A stretch of DNA of 5,336 nucleotides from Pseudomonadota bacterium. GTDB taxonomy: Bacteria; Pseudomonadota; Alphaproteobacteria; Acetobacterales; Acetobacteraceae. The stretch covers positions 1 through 5,336 of the forward strand of contig JAJZHU010000178.1 in assembly GCA_021798375.1 (NCBI GenBank). Reading direction: 5' to 3'. The notes beneath the pieces are model-generated. The model was given only the letters and a program-made list of their open reading frames with translations, searched no databases and was not told the DNA's origin. Numbering within the stretch: position 1 is the first letter of the stretch; the number at the start of each line of letters is the position of its first letter. Position numbers and translations under genes: made by a program. Of this stretch, positions 1 to 5,092 are shown piece after piece.

Positions 1-380
1 AGGCCAGGGAGCAATTCATTAGAATGGCCTTGCCCTCGCTTGCCGAAGGCGCGCGGGCGATGGTGGCGTTCGAGCGTATGCACCCGGCCGATTGCGCGTT
101 GGTCACCTATGAGCGGATGCAGGCGGATCCGGCGCCCGAATTGGCGCGGTTGTTTCGTCTGCTGGGGGTTTCCGATCGCGCCGATGTGGTTGCCGATTGC
201 ATCGAAAAATTTCGTTTCCAAACCCAAACCGGCGGGCGCCCGGCCGGGCAGGAGATGCGTGGCGCGTTTTTGCGCAAAGGCGTGGTGGGCGATTGGCGGG
301 AGATTTTTTCGGACGATCTAAACAGGATTATTCTGGCCGAGCTTGGGTGGATGTATCCAATTTTCGCCTGGGAAACATGA
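1..380 (+). CDS. Sulfotransferase family protein, C-terminal part (5' end outside window)
   Basis: The frame is open from the first base (first full codon at 3) to TGA at 378-380, with no start codon that must be the true one. The ATG at 24 is probably internal, because the preceding residues (AREQFIR) continue a helix-like sequence. The C-terminal hallmark of PAPS-dependent sulfotransferases is present: RKGVVGDW, encoded at 273-296, matches the family RKGxxGDW motif that contacts the 3'-phosphate of PAPS. It follows a typical 'LVTYERMQADP' segment (the YExL-DP region before the final helices) and ends with the usual short tail. Such enzymes move sulfate from PAPS to a hydroxyl or amine; the acceptor cannot be inferred, and the N-terminal PAPS loop is not visible. 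The next gene starts 28 nt after the stop on the same strand, so cotranscription is possible. Family confidence is good; substrate is unknown. Confidence 0.8.
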   Translation, partial: AREQFIRMALPSLAEGARAMVAFERMHPADCALVTYERMQADPAPELARLFRLLGVSDRADVVADCIEKFRFQTQTGGRPAGQEMRGAFLRKGVVGDWREIFSDDLNRIILAELGWMYPIFAWET

Positions 381-393
381 TTCGAAACCGATG

Positions 394-399
394 AAGGAG
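394..399 (+). promoter_or_regulatory. Ribosome binding site deciding the enoyl-CoA hydratase start
   Basis: AAGGAG lies 9 nt before the ATG at 409. It selects that ATG over the in-frame upstream candidates TTG 343 and ATG 391. The ATG at 391 overlaps the Shine-Dalgarno itself, and TTG 343 lies inside the preceding gene. Confidence 0.75.
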
Positions 400-408
400 T
401 GTAATGCG

Positions 409-1164
409 ATGATTTTAAGCGAAATTATTGGGCGGGTTGGGGTGATCAGGTTGAACCGGCCCGAGGTGATGAATGCGCTGTGCGATCGGTTGATGGCCGA
501 TTTGGGCGCTCAATTATTGGCGTACGACGCCGATCCGGCCGTGGGAGCGATGGTGATCACGGGGTCCGACAAGGCCTTTGCCGCCGGCGCCGACATCAAG
601 GAGATGAAGGATCGCACGTTTCCTGAAACATTGCTGCATGATTTCATCGCGCCCTGGGAAACCATTTTGCAGGTGAAAAAGCCGGTGATCGCCGCCGTGG
701 CGGGGGTTGCGCTGGGCGGTGGCTGCGAGCTTGCGATGATGACCGATTTTATTCTGGCGGCGGACAATGCCAAATTCGGCCAGCCGGAGATCAATCTGGG
801 GGTTATTCCGGGGGCCGGCGGCACGCAGCGTCTGACCCGTGCGCTGGGCAAGGCGCGGTCGATGGAGATGATCCTGACCGGGCGGCTGATGGGGGCCGAG
901 GAGGCGTTGGCGGCCCATCTGGTGGCGCGCGTGGTGCCTTTGGCGGATTTGCAGGCGGAAGCGCTGAAGACGGCCGAGAAAATCGCCAGTCTTTCGCCGG
1001 TGGCGGTGCAGATGGCCAAAAAGGCGGTGAATTTGGCGTTCGAATCGCATCTTTCGGAAGGCGTGCGCTCGGAGCGGGTGCTGTTCCTGTCGTTGTTCGG
1101 CACCAAGCATCAGCAAGAAGGCATGGCGGCGTTCGTGGAAAAGCGAAAAGCGCGCTTCGAGTGA
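409..1164 (+). CDS. Enoyl-CoA hydratase (crotonase family)
   Basis: A 251-residue protein that should hydrate trans-2-enoyl-CoA to 3-hydroxyacyl-CoA in fatty acid or amino acid degradation in the cytoplasm. The crotonase fold is readable from end to end. The first oxyanion-hole segment is AAGADIK (about residues 58-64, with A61), and the second is GGGCELAMM (residues 103-111, with G104). Both acid/base glutamates of mitochondrial crotonase (rat Glu144 and Glu164) are conserved as E107 and E127 with the same 20-residue spacing, the latter in FGQPEI. The following PGAGGTQRLTR and the C-terminal AFVEKRKA closely resemble human ECHS1 as I remember it. With both glutamates present, a true hydratase is more likely than an isomerase or dehalogenase relative. 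Length is normal for the bacterial single-domain enzyme. The ATG at 409 was chosen for its AAGGAG spacing and because the homologous region begins there. An enoyl-CoA hydratase gene beside rpsT-dnaA is familiar in Alphaproteobacteria. Confidence 0.93.
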   Translation: MILSEIIGRVGVIRLNRPEVMNALCDRLMADLGAQLLAYDADPAVGAMVITGSDKAFAAGADIKEMKDRTFPETLLHDFIAPWETILQVKKPVIAAVAGVALGGGCELAMMTDFILAADNAKFGQPEINLGVIPGAGGTQRLTRALGKARSMEMILTGRLMGAEEALAAHLVARVVPLADLQAEALKTAEKIASLSPVAVQMAKKAVNLAFESHLSEGVRSERVLFLSLFGTKHQQEGMAAFVEKRKARFE

Positions 1165-1196
1165 GGCGTGCCCTCCATAGTTAATGACTCTTGTTG

Positions 1197-1225
1197 TTGA
1201 CATGGGGGGCGGGCGGCACTAGAAC
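1197..1225 (+). promoter_or_regulatory. Sigma70-type promoter of rpsT
   Basis: A perfect -35 hexamer TTGACA (1197-1202) is followed after exactly 17 nt by TAGAAC (1220-1225), which matches four of six -10 positions. Initiation would fall near 1232, giving a leader of about 75 nt before rpsT. It is the best promoter-like sequence in the window and sits before the gene expected to be expressed most strongly. A GANTC site (1186-1190) lies just upstream of the -35. The promoter is a prediction from sequence only. Confidence 0.7.
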
Positions 1226-1276
1226 GCCGGACTTCCCTCGCTGTCCAGCTTGGCTGTGCGGCGGGATTTTTTCAAC

Positions 1277-1288
1277 AAGCTTCGGCTT
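1277..1288 (+). promoter_or_regulatory. cUUCGg tetraloop hairpin in the rpsT leader
   Basis: AAGC-TTCG-GCTT forms a 4-bp stem closed by C-G around a UUCG loop, a very stable RNA tetraloop. It ends 17 nt before the rpsT ATG, just upstream of the weak purine-rich stretch AGAGA (1298-1302) that serves as the likely Shine-Dalgarno. S20 represses its own translation in E. coli, so a leader structure with a regulatory role is plausible, but the stem is short and could arise by chance. Confidence 0.35.
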
Positions 1289-1305
1289 TCGACCAATAGA
1301 GAATC

Positions 1306-1569
1306 ATGGCGAATATCGCATCCGCGCAGAAGCGCATCCGTCAGACCGAGAAGCGCACCGCTCGCAACGCTGCTCGCAAGTCCCGCGTACGGACCTTCGT
1401 TAAAAAGGTCGAAGCCGCCATTGCGACTGGCAACAAGGAAGCTGCCAATTTGGCATTGCGTGAAGCGCAACCCGAAATGCAGCGCGCGGTGATCAAGGGC
1501 GTGGCTCATCTGAACACTGTCGCCCGCAAGATCTCGCGTTTGTCGGCCCGCATCAAGTCGCTGGGCTGA
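1306..1569 (+). CDS. rpsT: 30S ribosomal protein S20
   Basis: An 87-residue, very basic protein with the S20 pattern: MANIASAQKRIRQTEKR at the N-terminus, then NAARKSRVRT and FVKKVEAAI, and ARKISRLSARIKSL at the end. S20 is a three-helix primary binding protein of 16S rRNA needed for assembly of the body of the 30S subunit; 87 residues is the standard length. ATG 1306 is fixed by the conserved MANIxSA start. The Shine-Dalgarno is weak (AGAGA, 1298-1302) and a GANTC site (1301-1305) abuts the ATG. Codon use is of the highly expressed type, with CGC/CGT arginine and AAG lysine dominating, and the gene is richer in C than its neighbours. It has its own promoter upstream and a strong terminator downstream, so it is probably monocistronic. 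Its position directly before dnaA is characteristic of Alphaproteobacteria. Confidence 0.97.
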   Translation: MANIASAQKRIRQTEKRTARNAARKSRVRTFVKKVEAAIATGNKEAANLALREAQPEMQRAVIKGVAHLNTVARKISRLSARIKSLG

Positions 1570-1642
1570 TTTTCCGCGCAATAGCCCAAGGCGCGCAGTG
1601 ATGTGCGTTCGGGTTGTTGGGGGATATAAAATACGGCTACAC

Positions 1643-1686
1643 AGCAACGCTCGGTTCTGAGAAGAACTGGCGTTGTTTTTGTTTTG
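1643..1686 (+). terminator. Strong intrinsic terminator after rpsT
   Basis: The left arm 1644-1650 plus 1652-1658 pairs with 1663-1669 plus 1670-1676 to give a 14-bp stem with two G-U pairs and one bulged T (1651), capped by a GAGA (GNRA-type) loop at 1659-1662. A U-rich tract, TTTTTGTTTTG, follows directly. It lies about 75 nt after the rpsT stop. An outer 8-bp inverted repeat, ATACGGCT (1631-1638) with AGCCGTAT (1688-1695), frames the whole hairpin and could extend the structure. It isolates rpsT from dnaA. Confidence 0.8.
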
Positions 1687-1800
1687 CAGCCGTATCTATT
1701 GATGAAGAATCAAGTTTTTATCGTAAGTAATTGATCTGATGAATTTCGTGGCTTCGTTTGTATGCCATGAGTTTATTAATGTTCTGGGCCGAGTTGTTAC

Positions 1801-1829
1801 TTGTGTTAGTGACCGGGTCGCCATAGATT
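1801..1829 (+). promoter_or_regulatory. Weak candidate dnaA promoter
   Basis: TTGTGT (1801-1806) and TAGATT (1824-1829) are separated by 17 nt, matching three of six and four of six consensus positions. Initiation near 1836 would give a leader of nearly 200 nt containing the hairpin and palindrome described separately. I report it because the strong terminator upstream means dnaA needs its own promoter in this gap; the exact site is uncertain. Confidence 0.2.
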
Positions 1830-1915
1830 TGTCATCTGGGACGTGAAGCGTGAAATTTCCTCGGCGCTCGGCGCATTTGGGTGAGGGTTTTTTGTGTGAT
1901 TGGCCCAGTGGTTTT

Positions 1916-1929
1916 GCATCGTGCGATGC
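1916..1929. repeat. Perfect interrupted palindrome upstream of dnaA
   Basis: GCATCG-TG-CGATGC is a perfect 6-bp inverted repeat around two bases, 102 nt before the dnaA GTG. As DNA it has the symmetry of a dimeric regulator site. As RNA it could form a 5-bp hairpin with a GTGC loop. No known operator consensus is recognised. Confidence 0.45.
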
Positions 1930-2020
1930 GGTTCGTGCGGCAATTTTCTGATTGGGCTGGTTTCAGGTGGCGGCTTGACGTTGGGTGGCTTGTTTCTGGC
2001 GCCCGGCTTGAGTCGGCTTT

Positions 2021-2024
2021 GGAG
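2021..2024 (+). promoter_or_regulatory. Ribosome binding site deciding the dnaA start
   Basis: GGAG stands 7 nt before the GTG at 2032. The reading frame is open back to TTG 1900, so this site decides the start. The residues it would exclude are hydrophobic and cysteine-containing and do not resemble DnaA domain I. Confidence 0.65.
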
Positions 2025-2031
2025 TTTTAGA

Positions 2032-3501
2032 GTGGCGATTGACAGCAACATCGATTCGAATTTTGGCGAGAGCGACGAGCTTGCATCGTCGCTTGCCGAA
2101 AATGATTTGCAGGCATTGGCGTCGGTATGGGCGCGGGTGCGGACACGATTGCAAGCCGAAGTCGGCGATGTGGAATACCGAACATGGTTGCGACAGATGA
2201 CGCTGGCCGGCTGCGATGGCGACGAGGTAACGTTGCATCTGCCGACGCGGTTTTTGCGCGATTGGGTGCGGTCGCATTATGGCGACCGGTTGGTGGAGAT
2301 GTTCCGCGCCGAAGATCGCAATCTGCGTCATGTCGAAATTCGTGTGGGGACGGCGACGCCTGGGCTGAACGACGGCGAGGCCGCGCCAAAGCTGCCGGAA
2401 AAGGCCGCCGCACGATCGCGGCCGGTGGAGACCAAGGCCGAAGTCAAGGCCGATCCGCGCGCCGATCTGATCGCGCCGTTGGATCGCCGTTTCACCTTCG
2501 ATAATTTCATCGTTGGCAAGCCTAACGAATTTGCTCATGCCTGCGCACGCCGGGTGGCCGAACATCCCGCCAGCCAGGGGTTTAATCCGCTGTTTTTATA
2601 TGGCGGCGTGGGCTTGGGCAAAACCCATCTGATGCATTCGATCGCCTGGGAAGTGTCGCGTCCGCGCGCCGATGGGTCGTCGGCTTCGGTGGCTTACATG
2701 TCGGCCGAAAAATTCATGTATCGGTTTATTTCGGCTATTCGCAATCAACAAACCATCGAATTCAAAGAGCAGTTGCGCAGTGTCGATGTATTGATGATCG
2801 ATGATTTGCAATTCCTGATTGGCAAAGATAACACCCAGGAAGAATTTTTCTATACGTTCAATGCGTTGGTTGATGCGGGCAAGCAAATTGTTGTTTCGGC
2901 CGATCAGTCGCCTTCGGATTTGTCGGGATTGGAGGCGCGGCTGCGCACGCGGTTGGGGTGCGGGATGGTGGCGGATATTCATGCCACCACGTTCGAATTG
3001 CGCATTTCGATCCTGGAAGCCAAGGCGCAGATGGCGAGTGTGAAAATCGGACCGAAAGTTCTGGAGTTTCTGGCCCATAAGATCACCAGCAACGTGCGCG
3101 AATTAGAGGGGGCGCTGAATCGTTTGATCGCGCAAGCCAATTTGTTCGGGCGCGCGGTGACGCTGGAATCCACCCAGGAAGTGTTGCACGATATTCTGAA
3201 GGCCTATGACCGGCGGGTTTCGATCGAGGAAATCCAGAAGAAAGTGGCCGAGAAATTCAATATTCGCCTCACCGATATGTCCTCCGCCCGGCGCGCGCGC
3301 CAGGTGGCGCGGCCGCGGCAGGTGGCAATGTATCTGGCCAAACAATTGACCAGCCGTTCCTTGCCCGAAATCGGCCGCATGTTCGGCAATCGCGATCACA
3401 CCACCGTGATGCACGCGGTAAGCCGGATTACCGAATTGATGGGCGTTGACGCGAGCTTTGCCGAGGAAGTGGATTTGTTGCGGAAGATGTTGGAGAGCTG
3501 A
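2032..3501 (+). CDS. dnaA: Chromosomal replication initiator protein DnaA
   Basis: A 489-residue protein starting at GTG, within the normal DnaA size. DnaA-ATP binds oriC boxes, opens the duplex and helps load DnaB. Domain I (about residues 24-95) contains VWARVRTRL and FLRDWVRSHY. A charged, low-complexity domain II linker (about 105-150) follows. The AAA+ domain III begins near FTFDNFIVGKPNEFA and has Walker A GGVGLGKTH (191-199, K197), Walker B VLMIDD (253-258), the sensor I stretch VVSADQSP, the box VII arginine finger in RTRLG (R307) and sensor II NVRELEGAL (354-362, R356). Domain IV carries the DnaA-box-binding signature GNRDHTTVMHA (452-462). All key ATPase residues are present. Two points differ from the commonest form: Q where sensor I usually has R (SADQ for S-DR), and LGCG for the RF-G pattern after the finger. 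The next gene is not dnaN but convergent secB. Confidence 0.97.
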   Translation: MAIDSNIDSNFGESDELASSLAENDLQALASVWARVRTRLQAEVGDVEYRTWLRQMTLAGCDGDEVTLHLPTRFLRDWVRSHYGDRLVEMFRAEDRNLRHVEIRVGTATPGLNDGEAAPKLPEKAAARSRPVETKAEVKADPRADLIAPLDRRFTFDNFIVGKPNEFAHACARRVAEHPASQGFNPLFLYGGVGLGKTHLMHSIAWEVSRPRADGSSASVAYMSAEKFMYRFISAIRNQQTIEFKEQLRSVDVLMIDDLQFLIGKDNTQEEFFYTFNALVDAGKQIVVSADQSPSDLSGLEARLRTRLGCGMVADIHATTFELRISILEAKAQMASVKIGPKVLEFLAHKITSNVRELEGALNRLIAQANLFGRAVTLESTQEVLHDILKAYDRRVSIEEIQKKVAEKFNIRLTDMSSARRARQVARPRQVAMYLAKQLTSRSLPEIGRMFGNRDHTTVMHAVSRITELMGVDASFAEEVDLLRKMLES

Positions 3502-3512
3502 GGGATAAAGAC

Positions 3513-3547
3513 AAGGCCGGGATTTTGTCCTGGCCTTATCTTTTTTT
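3513..3547 (+). terminator. Intrinsic terminator of dnaA, possibly shared with secB
   Basis: AAGGCCGGGA (3513-3522) pairs with TCCTGGCCTT (3528-3537) in a 10-bp stem with one G-U and a TTTTG loop, followed by ATC and seven T (3541-3547). It begins 12 nt after the dnaA stop. On the other strand the same stem follows the secB stop but has only a poor U tract (GTCTTTAT), so termination should be strong for dnaA and weaker for secB. The T run ends beside the secB stop codon. Confidence 0.88.
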
Positions 3548-3548
3548 C

Positions 3549-4028
3549 TTAGGCGTTCCCAACCTGCTCCGTACGGCGGGATTGCCACAGTGCGACGAAA
3601 TCGATCGGTTGCAGCATCACCGGCGGGAAGCCGCTTTCGCGGGTGATGTCGGCCAGGATGTTGCGGGCAAAGGGGAACAGCAGGCGCGGGCATTCGATCA
3701 GCAGCACGGGCTCCACGTTTTCGGGTGCGATGCCGGTGAGGGTGAACAGGCCGGCGTAGGCGAGTTCGGCCAGGAACACATTGCGTGGCTTGGCGTTTTC
3801 ATCCTGGGCGAGTTCGGTGGCTTCGGCGCGGATGGAGAGGGTGACTTCGTACACCGCCGGGGTTTCCTCGACGCGCTTGACCTGCACGTCGAGATTGAGC
3901 GCGATTTGTGGCTGGCTGCGCAGGGTGCCATAGATGGCCGGCGCGCCGGGGACTTCGAACGAGAGGTCCTTTACATATTGCAGGTTCACCGCGAGGGGGG
4001 GCTGGTGCGGGGCTTCGGTCTCGGACAT
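3549..4028 (-). CDS. secB: Protein-export chaperone SecB
   Basis: A 159-residue cytosolic chaperone that, as a tetramer, keeps preproteins unfolded and passes them to SecA. Family landmarks are QYVKDLSFEVP (17-27, matching the YTKDISFE region of the E. coli protein), EVTLSIRAEA (a core beta strand), FLAELAYAGLFTLTGI (85-100) and CPRLLFPFARN (113-123, E. coli CPNILFPYAR), then FPPVMLQPIDFVALW. Length fits SecB. I chose the ATG at 4028 because GGAG (plus-strand positions 4035-4038) stands 6 nt before it. The in-frame ATG at 4040 would add METD, but the GGAG would then overlap its own start codon. The gene converges on dnaA with the terminator between them, and diverges from the nitroreductase gene. 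SecB occurs mainly in Proteobacteria, which fits the rest of the window. Confidence 0.95.
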   Translation of the reverse strand: MSETEAPHQPPLAVNLQYVKDLSFEVPGAPAIYGTLRSQPQIALNLDVQVKRVEETPAVYEVTLSIRAEATELAQDENAKPRNVFLAELAYAGLFTLTGIAPENVEPVLLIECPRLLFPFARNILADITRESGFPPVMLQPIDFVALWQSRRTEQVGNA

Positions 4029-4034
4029 GTCCGT

Positions 4035-4038
4035 CTCC
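4035..4038 (-). promoter_or_regulatory. Ribosome binding site deciding the secB start
   Basis: On the minus strand GGAG precedes the ATG at 4028 by 6 nt, which favours it over the ATG at 4040 that overlaps this motif. Confidence 0.65.
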
Positions 4039-4224
4039 ATCGATGCGTAATGACTTGCGGGGGTTCATTCCCGTTCGACGTTGCGCGTAGCATGGCGGCG
4101 GGCGCAGGGCCAGGGCAGGGCGGAGGAGAATTTCAGTTTTGGCGGTTCCATCGATTTATTTGTCGTTTGGGGGATGGAAACAAAAGGCCGGAGGGGGCAG
4201 ATTCGGCGGCGAGATTAAGTTCAT

Positions 4225-4229
4225 GGGAG
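4225..4229 (+). promoter_or_regulatory. Ribosome binding site deciding the nitroreductase start
   Basis: GGGAG lies 7 nt before the ATG at 4237 and favours it over the adjacent in-frame TTG at 4234. Confidence 0.7.
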
Positions 4230-4236
4230 ATCTTTG

Positions 4237-5055
4237 ATGAGCGGCGAGCCAAGAGAGCTTTTGATGGCGCGTTACGGGGCGGATTTGATGGAACCGCGGG
4301 TTTGGAGCCAGGTGATCGAATCACAGCTCCAGCATCGTTCGGTGCGGGCCTATCTGCCCGAGGCTTTGCCCGCGGGCACGTTGGAAATTTTGGTGGCGGC
4401 GGCGCAATCGGCGCCTTCGTCGTCGAATTTGCAGTTGTGGGATGTGGTGGCGGTCACCGATCAGGCGCGCAAGCAACGGCTTTCGATGTTGGCCGACGAT
4501 CAGGCACATATTCGCAATGCGCCGTTGTTTTTGTTGTGGGTGGTGAATTTCTCCCGCGCCGAAGCCGTTGCCAAAGCCGCCGGGCGGGTGGTGGAGGGGC
4601 TGGAATATCTGGAAATGCTGGTCGTGGGGCTCGTCGATGTGGGGCTGGCGGCGCAAAATGCGATGGTGGCGGCCGAGTCCCTGGGCTTGGGCGGGGTCTA
4701 TATCGGCGCCATGCGCGACCATGTGGACCAGGTGGCGGCCGAGATCGCGTTGCCGCCGGGCGCATTTGTGGCGTTCGGCATGTGCGTGGGCAAGCCCGAT
4801 CCCGCGCGGCCGACCGCGGTGAAGCCGCGTTTGCCGCAGTCGGTGGTGTTGCACCACGAGCAGTTTCGTGCGCAAACGGATTTCGACGCGATCGCCGCCT
4901 ATGACGAGCGGCTGACCGCATTTCAAAAATCGCAGGGCATGGCGGAAATCGGCTGGTCGCGGATGGTGACTTCGCGGTTGCGCGGGGCCGGATACATGAA
5001 GGGCCGCGAGCATTTGCGGGCGTTGCTGGCGGGATTGGGGTTCAAGCTGCGATGA
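4237..5055 (+). CDS. NADPH-dependent FMN nitroreductase, NfsA/Frp type
   Basis: A 272-residue member of the nitroreductase fold. These homodimeric FMN enzymes pass two electrons from NADPH to nitroaromatics, quinones or free flavin; the natural substrate is not predictable. The FMN-binding N-terminal motif HRSVRAY is at residues 33-39 (HRSIR in E. coli NfsA), followed by QSAPSSSNLQ (57-66). The best subgroup evidence is AAESLGLGGVYIG (about 145-157), nearly identical to NfsA, and KPRLP (196-200), which holds the Lys and Arg that contact FMN phosphate in that enzyme. The residue after VYIG is Ala (A158) where NfsA has Gly. The protein is about 30 residues longer than E. coli NfsA, with about 22 extra before HRSVR. 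ATG 4237 is set by GGGAG. It is transcribed away from secB and towards hemD, and appears monocistronic. The subgroup is clear; calling it an orthologue of nfsA would go beyond the evidence. Confidence 0.9.
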   Translation: MSGEPRELLMARYGADLMEPRVWSQVIESQLQHRSVRAYLPEALPAGTLEILVAAAQSAPSSSNLQLWDVVAVTDQARKQRLSMLADDQAHIRNAPLFLLWVVNFSRAEAVAKAAGRVVEGLEYLEMLVVGLVDVGLAAQNAMVAAESLGLGGVYIGAMRDHVDQVAAEIALPPGAFVAFGMCVGKPDPARPTAVKPRLPQSVVLHHEQFRAQTDFDAIAAYDERLTAFQKSQGMAEIGWSRMVTSRLRGAGYMKGREHLRALLAGLGFKLR

Positions 5056-5067
5056 GGGGATAAATTC

Positions 5068-5092
5068 GGGAGGAAGGAAGCTGCTTCCTCCC
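5068..5092. terminator. Inverted repeat between convergent nitroreductase gene and hemD
   Basis: GGGAGGAAG (5068-5076) and CTTCCTCCC (5084-5092) form a perfect 9-bp stem with a GAAGCTG loop. It begins 12 nt after the nitroreductase stop and touches the last base of the hemD stop codon. There is no proper U tract on either side (TATAG on +, GAATTTA on -), so it may stabilise 3' ends or act as a weak bidirectional terminator. Confidence 0.45.

Larger units (their letters stand above)
1570..2031 (+). other. 462-nt rpsT-dnaA intergenic region and dnaA leader
   Basis: No gene is supported here. From left to right it holds the rpsT 3' untranslated region and terminator (to about 1686), an AT-richer patch at about 1690-1790, a weak candidate dnaA promoter (1801-1829), a GC-rich hairpin followed by six T (about 1859-1893), a perfect interrupted palindrome (1916-1929) and a G/T-rich stretch with four GGCTT copies just before dnaA. 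No good match to the DnaA box TTATNCACA was found on either strand; the nearest, TTATCGTAA in the AT-rich patch, fits only six of nine positions. I therefore do not call an origin. GANTC sites occur at 1707-1711 and 2010-2014. The last 44 codons before the dnaA GTG are stop-free in the dnaA frame, but show no DnaA-like sequence. Confidence 0.6.
4029..4236. other. Divergent intergenic region between secB and the nitroreductase gene
   Basis: This 208-nt gap must hold the start signals for both genes. For secB the only pair I can offer is TTGTTT (minus strand, 4178-4183) and AATAAA (4155-4160) with a 17-nt spacer, a weak match. I see no convincing promoter for the nitroreductase gene. A 9-nt direct repeat, TCCATCGAT, occurs at 4036-4044 and 4147-4155, and one GANTC site lies at 4200-4204. 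The middle part (about 4094-4130) is purine- and G-rich. Confidence 0.4.

Noticed and set aside
510..1203. Minus-strand open frames of about 200-230 codons opposite the enoyl-CoA hydratase
   Set aside because: They match no family and have shadow-type composition; the plus-strand gene is unmistakable with both catalytic glutamates.
1690..1800. AT-richer patch as a possible oriC unwinding element
   Set aside because: There are no DnaA boxes nearby (best match six of nine) and the G excess does not switch strand in the window.
1900..2031. In-frame 44-codon extension of dnaA from TTG 1900
   Set aside because: It has no Shine-Dalgarno, a rare start codon and a hydrophobic, cysteine-containing sequence unlike DnaA domain I. 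GTG 2032 has GGAG at 7 nt and gives a normal length.
4065..4151. 28-codon minus-strand small ORF upstream of secB, starting at the second copy of the ATCGATGGA context
   Set aside because: It has no Shine-Dalgarno and no recognisable sequence; it may be only a by-product of the 9-nt repeat.
3525..4904. Plus-strand 459-codon open frame
   Set aside because: It is antisense to secB and out of frame with the nitroreductase gene, Gly/Arg/Ala-rich and of low complexity; both real genes have clear family motifs.
4321..5013. Minus-strand 230-codon open frame rich in His, Arg and Gln
   Set aside because: It is a shadow of the GC-biased nitroreductase codons; the plus strand encodes a recognisable enzyme across the same interval.
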